Of a DNA stretch of 64,000 nt, positions 8,477-16,642 are shown in pieces. Position numbers and translations under genes: made by a program. The stretch is from Pelagirhabdus alkalitolerans. GTDB taxonomy: Bacteria; Bacillota; Bacilli; Bacillales; Amphibacillaceae. The stretch spans positions 62,001 to 126,000 of the forward strand of contig NZ_FMYI01000004.1 of the NCBI RefSeq assembly GCF_900096905.1, read 5' to 3'. Every line of letters begins with the position of its first letter. The first letter of the stretch is position 1. A model generated the notes under the pieces. It saw only the letters and a program-made list of their open reading frames with translations, was not told the origin of the DNA and made no database searches.

Positions 8477-8893
8477 TTAAAAAAAGTTGCGTAAACGAAC
8501 GCTTTGCTGACATTTCGGGCACTTCACTCGATGTTTTCCTCTTTTTCGCTTTAACCGTAAAGTCGTCCTGCAGTTCGGACATGTTTTATAACGGTGTGTT
8601 CGAATGGTTAACACACGCATTTTCACCCGTTTGAAGTTCTTTTTTATCACCGTCAAAAACTTGAGTAAACGTTGATTTTCCTGATAGCGCTTCGGTATAT
8701 TTTTAGAAAAAATGCGATAGATGGCCCAAATAATAATGAAAGACATTAAAAAATCAATCAATAAGAAGTCAACCCAACGACTAAAAAACAATAAGATAAA
8801 GTAGACGACCAAAGAAGTAACATATAGTTGATCAATACCATAACGCCCTTGCATAAACTTATGAAATTTCTCTTTTAATTGAAACAAAATCAA
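8477..8893 (-). CDS. Small membrane protein with C-terminal zinc ribbon
   Basis: A 138-residue protein with two hydrophobic helices (about residues 23-60), a strongly basic linker and a C-terminal zinc ribbon with paired knuckles CPNC and CPKC. The basic cytosolic tail (KRVKMR, RLKRKRGKHR) could bind nucleic acid or phospholipid headgroups. TTG start at 8893 or 8887 behind AAGGAAG. It is monocistronic. Similar short membrane zinc-ribbon proteins occur across Bacilli without known function. Confidence 0.75.
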   Translation of the reverse strand: MILFQLKEKFHKFMQGRYGIDQLYVTSLVVYFILLFFSRWVDFLLIDFLMSFIIIWAIYRIFSKNIPKRYQENQRLLKFLTVIKKNFKRVKMRVLTIRTHRYKTCPNCRTTLRLKRKRGKHRVKCPKCQQSVRLRNFF

Positions 8894-8967
8894 ACTTCCT
8901 TCCTACTATTCTACAATCTCTATTAATCATAATCGAGACACTTTTAGACTGTCAATTTTATTTGATT

Positions 8968-8994
8968 GTTTTAAAGAGTGAAGAAAAAGGGTAA
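8968..8994 (+). promoter_or_regulatory. Sigma-B-like promoter of the EgtUV/OpuC-type importer
   Basis: GTTTTA (8968-8973) and GGGTAA (8989-8994) are separated by 15 bp, close to the general-stress sigma-B pattern GTTTAA-N12-15-GGGTAT. It lies 37 bp before the importer start. Confidence 0.45.
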
Positions 8995-9031
8995 CCATAA
9001 TTAGTTAAACTGATAAACAGGAGGCACGCTC

Positions 9032-9994
9032 ATGATCACATTTGATAATGTCACAAAAACGTTCCCCGATCAAACAACGGCTATTAATTCAATTGATTTG
9101 TCTATAAAAAAAGGTGAATTTTTTGTCTTGATTGGTCCTAGTGGGTGCGGTAAAACAACGACTTTAAAAACGATAAATCGTTTAATCCCCATCAGTGATG
9201 GTACGATTTTAATTGATGATAGACGTATTAGCGACTATAACATTAATGAACTACGATGGAATATTGGGTATGTTTTACAGCAAATCGCTCTTTTCCCTCA
9301 TATGACGGTCGCAGAAAATATTGCCATCGTACCAGAGTTAAAAAAATGGTCAGCTCAATCCATTTCAAAACGAACGAGCGAATTGTTAGACATGGTTGAT
9401 TTAGATCCGGATACATATAAGGATCGACTTCCTACTGAACTATCAGGCGGGGAGCAACAACGTATTGGTGTCATCCGTGCATTAGCCGCTGATCCAGATA
9501 TTATTTTAATGGATGAGCCTTTCAGTGCACTAGATCCCATCACTCGGGAAAAACTCCAAGACGATATGATTCGATTACAACAAAATATAAAAAAAACAAT
9601 TGTCTTTGTCACACATGATATTCAAGAAGCTGTGAAACTCGCTGATCGGATGGCCATTATGAAAAATGGCCAACTTGTTCAAGTAGGAACACCTGAACAG
9701 ATTATCGATCATCCTGCGAATGACTTTGTTAAAACCTTTACGTCAAACCAAAAACACCACAATCACTTAAAAATTGAAACCTTTGTCCAAGAGACCGAAC
9801 TTGATGTAGACTCACACGTTAGCATTTTAAAAGATCGCCCTCTATCTGAATTATTAAGGTTACTTCATGACCATGAAGAAGTCATCGTGCGTGATCAAGA
9901 AAAGGTCATTGGAAGTATTCATCGAAATCAATTGATTATTAAACTCGCCGATTATTATGAAAAAGGAGGCGAATTTAATGAATCAACTCATTAA
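9032..9994 (+). CDS. ABC importer ATPase, EgtV / OpuCA type
   Basis: A 320-residue ATPase: Walker A GPSGCGKTTT, Q-loop, signature LSGGEQQR, Walker B IILMDEPFSALDP. After about residue 235 comes an extension with a single CBS-like remnant instead of the two full CBS domains of osmoregulated OpuCA. It drives the permease-binding protein fusion encoded immediately downstream (17-bp overlap). This layout, one ATPase plus one fused permease/substrate-binding protein, is that of the ergothioneine importer EgtUV of Streptococcus and Listeria, but also occurs in glycine betaine/choline systems, so the substrate is uncertain. Confidence 0.88.
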   Translation: MITFDNVTKTFPDQTTAINSIDLSIKKGEFFVLIGPSGCGKTTTLKTINRLIPISDGTILIDDRRISDYNINELRWNIGYVLQQIALFPHMTVAENIAIVPELKKWSAQSISKRTSELLDMVDLDPDTYKDRLPTELSGGEQQRIGVIRALAADPDIILMDEPFSALDPITREKLQDDMIRLQQNIKKTIVFVTHDIQEAVKLADRMAIMKNGQLVQVGTPEQIIDHPANDFVKTFTSNQKHHNHLKIETFVQETELDVDSHVSILKDRPLSELLRLLHDHEEVIVRDQEKVIGSIHRNQLIIKLADYYEKGGEFNESTH

Positions 9995-11495
9995 TACGTT
10001 ATCTGATCGACAAGATCAGTTAATACAAGCACTTATTGAGCACATTCAAATTTCATTTATTTCACTGTTGTTCGCCGTTCTCATATCAATTCCTCTAGGG
10101 ATTTATCTAACAAGACATGAACAGTTTGCAGAAAGTATCATAGGCGCTTCTGCTGTCATGCAAACCATTCCGTCACTTGCACTACTCGGTTTATTTATTC
10201 CACTTTTCGGAATTGGGACCGAACCCGCTATTGTGGCACTTGTTATTTATGCACTACTTCCTATTTTACGAAACACGTATACTGGAATTAAAGAAGTTGA
10301 TCCGTCGTTAAAAGAAGCCGCTTTAGCTATGGGGATGTCTTTAAACAAGCGATTGATTAAAGTTGAGTTACCTTTAGCAATGCCTGTTATTATGGCTGGG
10401 ATCCGAACGGCCATGGTTCTTATCGTCGGAACCGCCACTTTAGCTGCTTTAATAGGCGCTGGCGGATTAGGTGATATTATTTTACTTGGGATTGACCGGA
10501 ACAATACATCGCTCATTATACTCGGTGCCATTCCAGCTGCAGCACTCGCCCTTATTTTTGACTTTATTTTACGTCAAATGCAAAAGCTTTCCTATAAACA
10601 ATCTATATTTACTGTAATCGGTATGATTATACTGGCACTTATGCTAACTCTTTCACCGATTATTTTCTCATCATCGAGTGAAACGATTGTTATAGGTGGA
10701 AAATTAGGAACGGAACCGGAAATTTTAATTAATATGTACAAGGAATTAATTGAAGAAGAAACAGATCTAGATGTCCAATTGCGACCAGGATTAGGTCGTA
10801 CATCCTTCTTATTTAGTGCGTTAGAAAACGAGGATATTGATCTTTATCCAGAATTCACCGGTACTGTTTTGAGTGAATTTCTAGATGAAACACCTGAAGT
10901 CAATGAAGCAGAAGCAGTTTTTGAGCAAGCAAGGGACGGCTTACTTGATCAATATAACATGCTCTTAATGGATCCTATGGCCTTTAATAACACCTATGCA
11001 TTAGCGGTATCAGAAGAATTTGCAAATGCATATAATCTTGAAACCATTTCTGATCTTCAAGGTATTGAAGACCAAGTATCGGCTGGTTTCACACTGGAAT
11101 TTTCAGATCGTGAGGATGGCTATTTAGGGATTCAAGAATTGTACGATATAGAATTTAATCAGCTACAAACAATGGAACCAAGCTTACGCTATAATGCGAT
11201 TGAATCCGGTGACATCAATCTCCTTGATGCTTATTCAACAGACAGTGAATTGGAACGTTACGATCTCGTTGTTTTAGAAGATGACTTAGAGCTCTTCCCA
11301 CCGTATCAAGGGGCACCACTTATGAGATTGGAAACAAGTGAGTCTCACCCTGATTTAGTGGAGGCGATCGACCAGCTAGCTGGACGCATTACAGATGACC
11401 AAATGCGGGAAATGAATTACCGGGTAGCGGTTGAAGATGAGAGCCCTAATCAAATAGCCATTGAATTTTTACTAGAAGAAGGCCTTCTTGAATAA
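9978..11495 (+). CDS. Fused permease/substrate-binding protein, EgtU / OpuC type
   Basis: A 505-residue fusion: five to six transmembrane helices with the permease coupling motif KEAALAMGMSLNKRLIKVELPLAMP (about 110-135), then a periplasmic-type quaternary-amine binding domain from about residue 235 (GGKLGTEPEILINMYKELI to the C-terminus). AAAGGAGG eight bases upstream sets the start at 9978. EgtU proteins are close to 506 residues with the same order, so ergothioneine is a good candidate; betaine, carnitine or choline are alternatives. The domain acts on the outer face of the membrane. It is followed by a bidirectional terminator. Confidence 0.86.
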   Translation: MNQLINTLSDRQDQLIQALIEHIQISFISLLFAVLISIPLGIYLTRHEQFAESIIGASAVMQTIPSLALLGLFIPLFGIGTEPAIVALVIYALLPILRNTYTGIKEVDPSLKEAALAMGMSLNKRLIKVELPLAMPVIMAGIRTAMVLIVGTATLAALIGAGGLGDIILLGIDRNNTSLIILGAIPAAALALIFDFILRQMQKLSYKQSIFTVIGMIILALMLTLSPIIFSSSSETIVIGGKLGTEPEILINMYKELIEEETDLDVQLRPGLGRTSFLFSALENEDIDLYPEFTGTVLSEFLDETPEVNEAEAVFEQARDGLLDQYNMLLMDPMAFNNTYALAVSEEFANAYNLETISDLQGIEDQVSAGFTLEFSDREDGYLGIQELYDIEFNQLQTMEPSLRYNAIESGDINLLDAYSTDSELERYDLVVLEDDLELFPPYQGAPLMRLETSESHPDLVEAIDQLAGRITDDQMREMNYRVAVEDESPNQIAIEFLLEEGLLE

Positions 11496-11500
11496 AAGCC

Positions 11501-11540
11501 AAAAGCGATGCTTTGTTTATTTTGACAAAGCATCGCTTTT
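11501..11540. terminator. Bidirectional terminator between importer and K+ channel genes
   Basis: Perfect 15-bp stem AAAAGCGATGCTTTG / CAAAGCATCGCTTTT with a 10-nt loop, lying between convergent stops. Confidence 0.88.
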
Positions 11541-11547
11541 ATAACGA

Positions 11548-12546
11548 TCAATTCACCTTTTCATTTAAAGCTAACAGATCCTCTTCTTCTCCTAAAAAGA
11601 TTAATACATCTTGTGGTCTAATTATATAATTATCTGCTGGATTAAATGAAATGTCATCAGTACCTTTTGATTTAATCGCAATTAACATTCCTTCTGATGA
11701 TTTAAAAATCTCCACATCTTTTATCATTTCACCACACAAGCTGGACTCCGCACTGACAGTTATTTCATTTAAATTTAGATTTAAAGATCCGCTGTGAGTA
11801 ATCGTATCTAAAAACGCCATGACAGACGGTTTTAACAACATGGATGCCATCCGATGCCCACCTATTTCATTAGGTGAAACGGTTTTATCAGCCCCTGCAC
11901 GTATCAATTTTTCATGCGATGTATCCGTAATCGCCCTCGCAATGATTAGAAGTTGACGATTAATTTCTCTAGCTGTTAAAACAGTATATAAATTATTGGC
12001 ATCCGTTGATAATGTTGTCACGAGTCCTTTAGCACTCTCTATGTTTGCTTCTTGTAAAATCGACTCATCTGTCGCATCTCCTTTAAGCACTAATAGTTTT
12101 TCCTCCTTTAATGCTTCTACTCGTGTTTGATCACATTCAATAATAACAAAATCAATTGCCTCTTTTTTTAGCGAATTAATGACATGACGCCCTGTTTCCC
12201 CAGCCCCACACACAATATAATGGTTTTTTAAATTCTTAATCGCTTCGTTCATTTTTTTATCCCTCCAAAATGCTCTTATGTTACCTTCTAAAAAGTAACT
12301 AACAATTGTTGAAGCTGCATACCCAATCACACCTATACCTAAAAAAATCAAAATCATCGTAAAGATTTGGGCTTCCGGTGTTAAATCGACGACTTCTCCA
12401 TAACCGACTGTTGATATCGTAATTATGGTCATATAAAGAGAATCTAACAAACTAATATCTAATAAAATCCAATATGAAGTTGTGCCTAGTAGAACAATGA
12501 ATGTTAACATGACGAATAATATGATGACTTTTCTTTTGTTTTTCAT
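11548..12546 (-). CDS. Two-helix potassium channel with RCK domains
   Basis: A 332-residue channel of the MthK/YugO type: TM1, pore loop with selectivity filter TVGYG (residues 46-50), TM2, then an RCK-N Rossmann domain (IVCGAGETGRHV) and an RCK-C domain. It should form tetramers in the cytoplasmic membrane and conduct K+ under control of a ligand such as nucleotide or Ca2+. B. subtilis YugO is the likely functional counterpart. Monocistronic, divergent from the MFS gene. Confidence 0.92.
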   Translation of the reverse strand: MKNKRKVIILFVMLTFIVLLGTTSYWILLDISLLDSLYMTIITISTVGYGEVVDLTPEAQIFTMILIFLGIGVIGYAASTIVSYFLEGNIRAFWRDKKMNEAIKNLKNHYIVCGAGETGRHVINSLKKEAIDFVIIECDQTRVEALKEEKLLVLKGDATDESILQEANIESAKGLVTTLSTDANNLYTVLTAREINRQLLIIARAITDTSHEKLIRAGADKTVSPNEIGGHRMASMLLKPSVMAFLDTITHSGSLNLNLNEITVSAESSLCGEMIKDVEIFKSSEGMLIAIKSKGTDDISFNPADNYIIRPQDVLIFLGEEEDLLALNEKVN

Positions 12547-12581
12547 AGATTCTTCACCTCAAATTTCAGATAAGCATTTGA

Positions 12582-12611
12582 TTGTCATTCTAAAAGCTTC
12601 TTATGTATAAT
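12582..12611 (+). promoter_or_regulatory. Sigma-A promoter of the MFS transporter gene
   Basis: -35 TTGTCA (12582-12587), 18-bp spacer, perfect -10 TATAAT (12606-12611), 81 bp before the ATG. Confidence 0.65.
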
Positions 12612-12692
12612 GGTCTCTTGTATGCGAGTTTTACTATTATATAAAAATTTAATCACATCATAACATAGTTTATTGATTTTAGGAGTGGAAGC

Positions 12693-13958
12693 ATGTCTAC
12701 ACAACAAGAAGTATCATTTAAACCTTACTTTAAAATAGCAACTGCTGCTAGTTTTTTAATGGGATCAGCTGCTATTATTTTTTCAGCATTAAGCTTTTTT
12801 GTTGAACCTGTTACAAGTTACTTTGGATTCTCAAGAACAGCATTTACGCTAACATTCACCATCACAAGTTTAATTCAAGTATTAAGCATGCCAATTATTG
12901 GACGTGCATTGGAACGTTTTAGCTTAAAACGTATATTTTTGGTAAGTGGTGCGACTTCTAGTGTCGGATTAATTGGTTATTCCTTTTCATCATCGATTAT
13001 TAGTTTCTATCTCTTTTCATTATTGATCGGCATATTAGTTCCCGCTTTTACAGCACTAGGGTCAGTCGTTTTAATTAATCGATGGTTTGTTAAGAAAAAA
13101 GGAACTGTACTTGGAATTAGTGGATCTTTCACAGGTGTGTTTGGAGCCATATTTAGTTTAATTATTCCAAACTTTATTGAACAATTCGGTTTTCAAGCAG
13201 CCTATTTATTTTTAGGGATTACCTTAATTACAATTGTGTCATTAACTGTCATTTTCTTAGTTGATAATTCACCAGAATCTGTCGGACTTATAGCTTATGG
13301 AGCTAATGATGATGATCAACAATCTAAACACAGTATAGGAGAAACACCTAGCATTCGTTATCGTGATGCTATTAAATCTCCTGTTTTCTTTATGCTTTAT
13401 ATCGGTTTTATCTTAATCACTTTTATTGGCGCATTCCAACAACATTTACCTGCATTCTTCGGAGAAACAGGCCTTCCTTCTGATCAAGTTGGAACCTTAT
13501 TTTCTCTATTAATGATCGCCCTTATTTTCGCCAAAATTATTGCGGGTGCCTTGAACGATCGCTTAGGACCACTGATGACCATCATGATTCACATTAGTTC
13601 AGCTATTGTAGCGTTTATATTATTGATCACCAGTACAAGCTACCTTATGATGATTTTAATGGTGATTCTCTACTCATTTGGCCTTAGCATTATGAACGTT
13701 TTATTACCATTATTATCTCACGAAGTGTTTGGACCAAGAGATTACTCTCAAATATGGAGTCTTCTAGCTACTGGGATTACAGTCGGCGTTGGTGTCGGAA
13801 CACCTTTATGGGGAATGATTTACGACTTAACAGGGGCTTATACAATCGGATTATACGGTATGATTTTTATTTTACTAACCGTTATGACCTTATTTAATCT
13901 CGCTTACTTTAAATCAAAAAAATTAAAGCAATCCAATCAACACACTCAACATGTATAA
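12693..13958 (+). CDS. MFS transporter, OFA/monocarboxylate-like
   Basis: A 421-residue major facilitator protein with 12 predicted helices and a central loop around residues 195-225. The motif RWFVKKKGTVLGISGSFTG after helix 4 and the second-half NDRLGPLM pattern match the oxalate/formate antiporter-like branch of monocarboxylate carriers. The substrate is unknown. It has its own promoter and a downstream bidirectional terminator. Confidence 0.85.
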   Translation: MSTQQEVSFKPYFKIATAASFLMGSAAIIFSALSFFVEPVTSYFGFSRTAFTLTFTITSLIQVLSMPIIGRALERFSLKRIFLVSGATSSVGLIGYSFSSSIISFYLFSLLIGILVPAFTALGSVVLINRWFVKKKGTVLGISGSFTGVFGAIFSLIIPNFIEQFGFQAAYLFLGITLITIVSLTVIFLVDNSPESVGLIAYGANDDDQQSKHSIGETPSIRYRDAIKSPVFFMLYIGFILITFIGAFQQHLPAFFGETGLPSDQVGTLFSLLMIALIFAKIIAGALNDRLGPLMTIMIHISSAIVAFILLITSTSYLMMILMVILYSFGLSIMNVLLPLLSHEVFGPRDYSQIWSLLATGITVGVGVGTPLWGMIYDLTGAYTIGLYGMIFILLTVMTLFNLAYFKSKKLKQSNQHTQHV

Positions 13959-13961
13959 CGA

Positions 13962-13996
13962 AAAAAGAGCACTGATATCATTTAAGTGCTCTTTTT
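13962..13996. terminator. Bidirectional terminator between MFS and gshA
   Basis: Perfect 12-bp stem AAAAAGAGCACT / AGTGCTCTTTTT with an 11-nt loop; the right arm covers the end of gshA. Confidence 0.88.
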
Positions 13997-15414
13997 GTAT
14001 GATCTAGCGCTAGATATAAGCCATAATCAATATAATTCATATTCAATTGATCCATGTCTCTTATAATTTTATTTGACGGTAATAAATGTGGTTTCTCTAA
14101 TCTATCTTTATAGCGCTCAACTACCTGATTATAGTGAGGATCATTAAAAAAGGTTGCTGCTTTTTCTAACTTTTTAAATAGCTTATTTGCCCATGTTTCA
14201 AGTGTAACCGTCTCATGGTGGTTACTAAAGAGTTGTAAATTAGGTAAACGACCTAAAAGGGCAACTAACTGGTGATTTTTGCTTGCTCGAATCAATTCTT
14301 CTTCTGTTAGATCAATTGATTCATCAAATAAACAAAGCATCATAAACACATGTAAAAAATCAATTTGATCTGCTGTAATCCCATAAGGTGCATAAGGATT
14401 TAAATCTAATAATCTCACCTCTACATATTGAACCCCCGCTCGTTCAATTGCTTCTAAATTCGACTCACCCGACTTTTGGTTCGACTGCTTGAAACGAATC
14501 GGCGTATAAAATTCATTTTCATTCTGTATCAAACGACTATTTAATTGAACTTGCTGATCTTTATGATAAATGCCTAACGTTTGGTAATGCGCACTTTCTG
14601 TTTTTAGAATTTGCTTTAGATCATGTATGTAATCTTGTATCGTTCGATAAGAAACTTGATATTGACTGCTCATTTCAATCGGATAACCAAAACGACTTAA
14701 TCGAATTGACGTCGCATATTTCTTTAAATTTTCTTTTTCATGGCATAGGTCATAACATTGTTTAGACAAATTAGAAAGTTCCTCTTTGATCACTGAATCA
14801 TAACTTTCATGACAAACAGGTGATGCACCAAATAAATAGATTAATAACCAACGATAATCAATAAAACGTCTCGCTAAGCGCATGTACAAGCGATCTTTAA
14901 ACCATTGATCCGATTCACCTGATTTTTTTTGATCGCTTAACGCATCTAATAAATCATGACCGATCGAAAAATTAAAGTGAACACCCGAAATCATCTGCAG
15001 CTTTTTGCCATATCGTAACGCTAATCCCTTCCGGTAGATTTCTTTTTCTTTTGCCTCATCTGATGATCCGAATTTAGCTATTGGTATGTCTTTTTCATCT
15101 GGTAAGATAGGTGGCATGCTAAAAGGCCATATCAATTCATTTTGTATTTTTTTCTCAACTTCCCCTCGAATCTTTACTAATTCACCTATAATCGATTGAG
15201 AAGATTGATAGGGCTCGGTCATGAATTCTAATTGATTTTCTGCAAAGTCAACAGTGACAAAAGGGTGATTAATTTTATCTGGAAATGGATGATTTGTTTT
15301 AGCAAGCTCACCATTTAAATTTGTTCGCTGACCTTCTATCTCAATGCCCATGTGCACATCTTTTAATAAAGACTGATCTTTCTCAGTCATCTGTTTTAAC
15401 ACTTTCTCATCCAT
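13978..15414 (-). CDS. gshA: Glutamate-cysteine ligase, stand-alone GshA
   Basis: A 478-residue gamma-glutamylcysteine synthetase of the E. coli/GshF N-terminal type. Visible landmarks are HMGIEIEGQR (Mg-ATP Glu), FAENQLEFMTEPYQS, the family signature LIWPFSMPP and KLQMISGVHFNFSIG. In most Firmicutes this domain is fused to a C-terminal ATP-grasp glutathione synthetase (about 750 residues); here the gene ends after the ligase domain at a terminator, and no gshB is nearby. The product would therefore be gamma-glutamylcysteine unless a separate GshB exists elsewhere. Its upstream gap also precedes a sigma-B-type gene in the other direction. Confidence 0.9.
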   Translation of the reverse strand: MDEKVLKQMTEKDQSLLKDVHMGIEIEGQRTNLNGELAKTNHPFPDKINHPFVTVDFAENQLEFMTEPYQSSQSIIGELVKIRGEVEKKIQNELIWPFSMPPILPDEKDIPIAKFGSSDEAKEKEIYRKGLALRYGKKLQMISGVHFNFSIGHDLLDALSDQKKSGESDQWFKDRLYMRLARRFIDYRWLLIYLFGASPVCHESYDSVIKEELSNLSKQCYDLCHEKENLKKYATSIRLSRFGYPIEMSSQYQVSYRTIQDYIHDLKQILKTESAHYQTLGIYHKDQQVQLNSRLIQNENEFYTPIRFKQSNQKSGESNLEAIERAGVQYVEVRLLDLNPYAPYGITADQIDFLHVFMMLCLFDESIDLTEEELIRASKNHQLVALLGRLPNLQLFSNHHETVTLETWANKLFKKLEKAATFFNDPHYNQVVERYKDRLEKPHLLPSNKIIRDMDQLNMNYIDYGLYLALDHTKRALK

Positions 15415-15568
15415 CGGCTACACTCACTCTCTTTTTATTATCCTTTTTATTTCCCCTCTTCGACTTTATTCAAAACATGCTCGGTACTCGAACAAATTAA
15501 TCTATGTATGACTTTAACGTAATAGTCCTTATTTCACAAAATCGATTTCGTTATTTTATTTATAACGT

Positions 15569-15594
15569 GTTTTAGCTTATTTATATATGGGTAA
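15569..15594 (+). promoter_or_regulatory. Sigma-B-like promoter of the SpoIIAA-like gene
   Basis: GTTTTA (15569-15574), 14-bp spacer, GGGTAA (15589-15594), 32 bp before the ATG. It has the same boxes as the site at 8968-8994. Confidence 0.5.
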
Positions 15595-15626
15595 AAAATA
15601 CAATGAGAGAAAAAGGAGGAGCAAGT

Positions 15627-15980
15627 ATGTTAAAAAAATTGAATTCCAGTGAAGCTAATATTCTAGAATATGAAGTAACAGATGGTATGAGTAAAGCAGA
15701 AAACGATATGTTGCTAAGGGATCTAACACAGACAATGGACAAGTTTGGAAAAGTGAAATTGCTCGTGAAATTAAATGACATTTCCGTTACTGAAATGGAA
15801 GGGTTTAAAGAACGTTATATATTCGCCAAAGAGCACCTAGACAAAATTTCTAAATACGCTATTGTCACAGATATGAAAGTAGCTGAAGCCATTCAAAAAG
15901 TGATCGATCCTATCACAGAAATGGAATTAAAAACATTCCCACCTGAACGCGAAAATGAAGCAAGACAATGGCTTAGATAA
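15627..15980 (+). CDS. SpoIIAA-like (STAS-fold) stress protein
   Basis: A 117-residue protein of the SpoIIAA-like family: alternating strands and helices with the characteristic C-terminal ERENEARQWL. The upstream in-frame ATG at 15603 is rejected because AAGGAGGA six bases before ATG 15627 fits much better. Family members are small cytosolic proteins of unknown mechanism, often stress-linked. The sigma-B-like promoter agrees with a general-stress role. Confidence 0.8.
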   Translation: MLKKLNSSEANILEYEVTDGMSKAENDMLLRDLTQTMDKFGKVKLLVKLNDISVTEMEGFKERYIFAKEHLDKISKYAIVTDMKVAEAIQKVIDPITEMELKTFPPERENEARQWLR

Positions 15981-15982
15981 AA

Positions 15983-16029
15983 AATAACGCCCTTTGAGTT
16001 AAAGAAAGATTAACTCAGAGGGCGTTATT
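15983..16029. terminator. Bidirectional terminator, SpoIIAA-like / acetyltransferase
   Basis: A 19-bp stem with AATAACGCCCT at its base and one mismatch, loop of 9 nt. The right arm overlaps the last codons of the convergent acetyltransferase gene. Confidence 0.85.
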
Positions 16030-16620
16030 GTTATTTCGGACCATTAAATATTGACCATACCATTTGTTGCGGTAACGGATATGACCATGCCTTTGAATTT
16101 CAAAGCGATGTTTCAAATAAAACTGAATAGCACGGTCATTCCGTTCATCTACTAACAAAGAATACATTTGGTTAGGTTTAGTAGTGATTAAATGACTCAA
16201 AACAAACGATCCAATTCCTTTGTTTTGATGGTCTGTATCAATGGCAAACAAGTGAATGTGTTGTTGGTTTTCAAGTGTAATTTCAGGTAAATGGCGCGCC
16301 ATTTTACGGTAGAGACTGTAATGCTTATGAAATCCCCATACACCCAATTCTTGTTTTAAATGATCGTGACTTTTTTGATTGAGTGTCAAAGCATATTGAA
16401 TTGGATAATCAATGACAACACCAATTAAATCCTGATGATGATAGACACCTTTCAAATAGTGGTGTTCAACAAAAAGTGATTTATCGTTTAACAGCGAGGC
16501 AAGCATTTTTTTATCATGAAATTTTGAAGACACACTAGACCAATTACTTTTACCTGCTACATACCAGTCGACTAACTGTTCAATAGGTGGAACATCATCT
16601 AATGCTTTAACCTCGATCAT
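16015..16620 (-). CDS. GNAT family N-acetyltransferase
   Basis: A 201-residue acetyltransferase. The acetyl-CoA-binding motif A appears as HLFAIDTDHQNKGIGSFVLSHL (about 130-150), followed by LVDERNDRAIQFYLKHRFEI, the usual GNAT C-terminal pattern. The substrate is unknown. It follows CoA-disulfide reductase by 22 bp and is likely in one operon with it and the MATE exporter. Confidence 0.85.
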   Translation of the reverse strand: MIEVKALDDVPPIEQLVDWYVAGKSNWSSVSSKFHDKKMLASLLNDKSLFVEHHYLKGVYHHQDLIGVVIDYPIQYALTLNQKSHDHLKQELGVWGFHKHYSLYRKMARHLPEITLENQQHIHLFAIDTDHQNKGIGSFVLSHLITTKPNQMYSLLVDERNDRAIQFYLKHRFEIQRHGHIRYRNKWYGQYLMVRNNNNAL

Positions 16621-16642
16621 GTACTTACCTCCCGAAATACGC

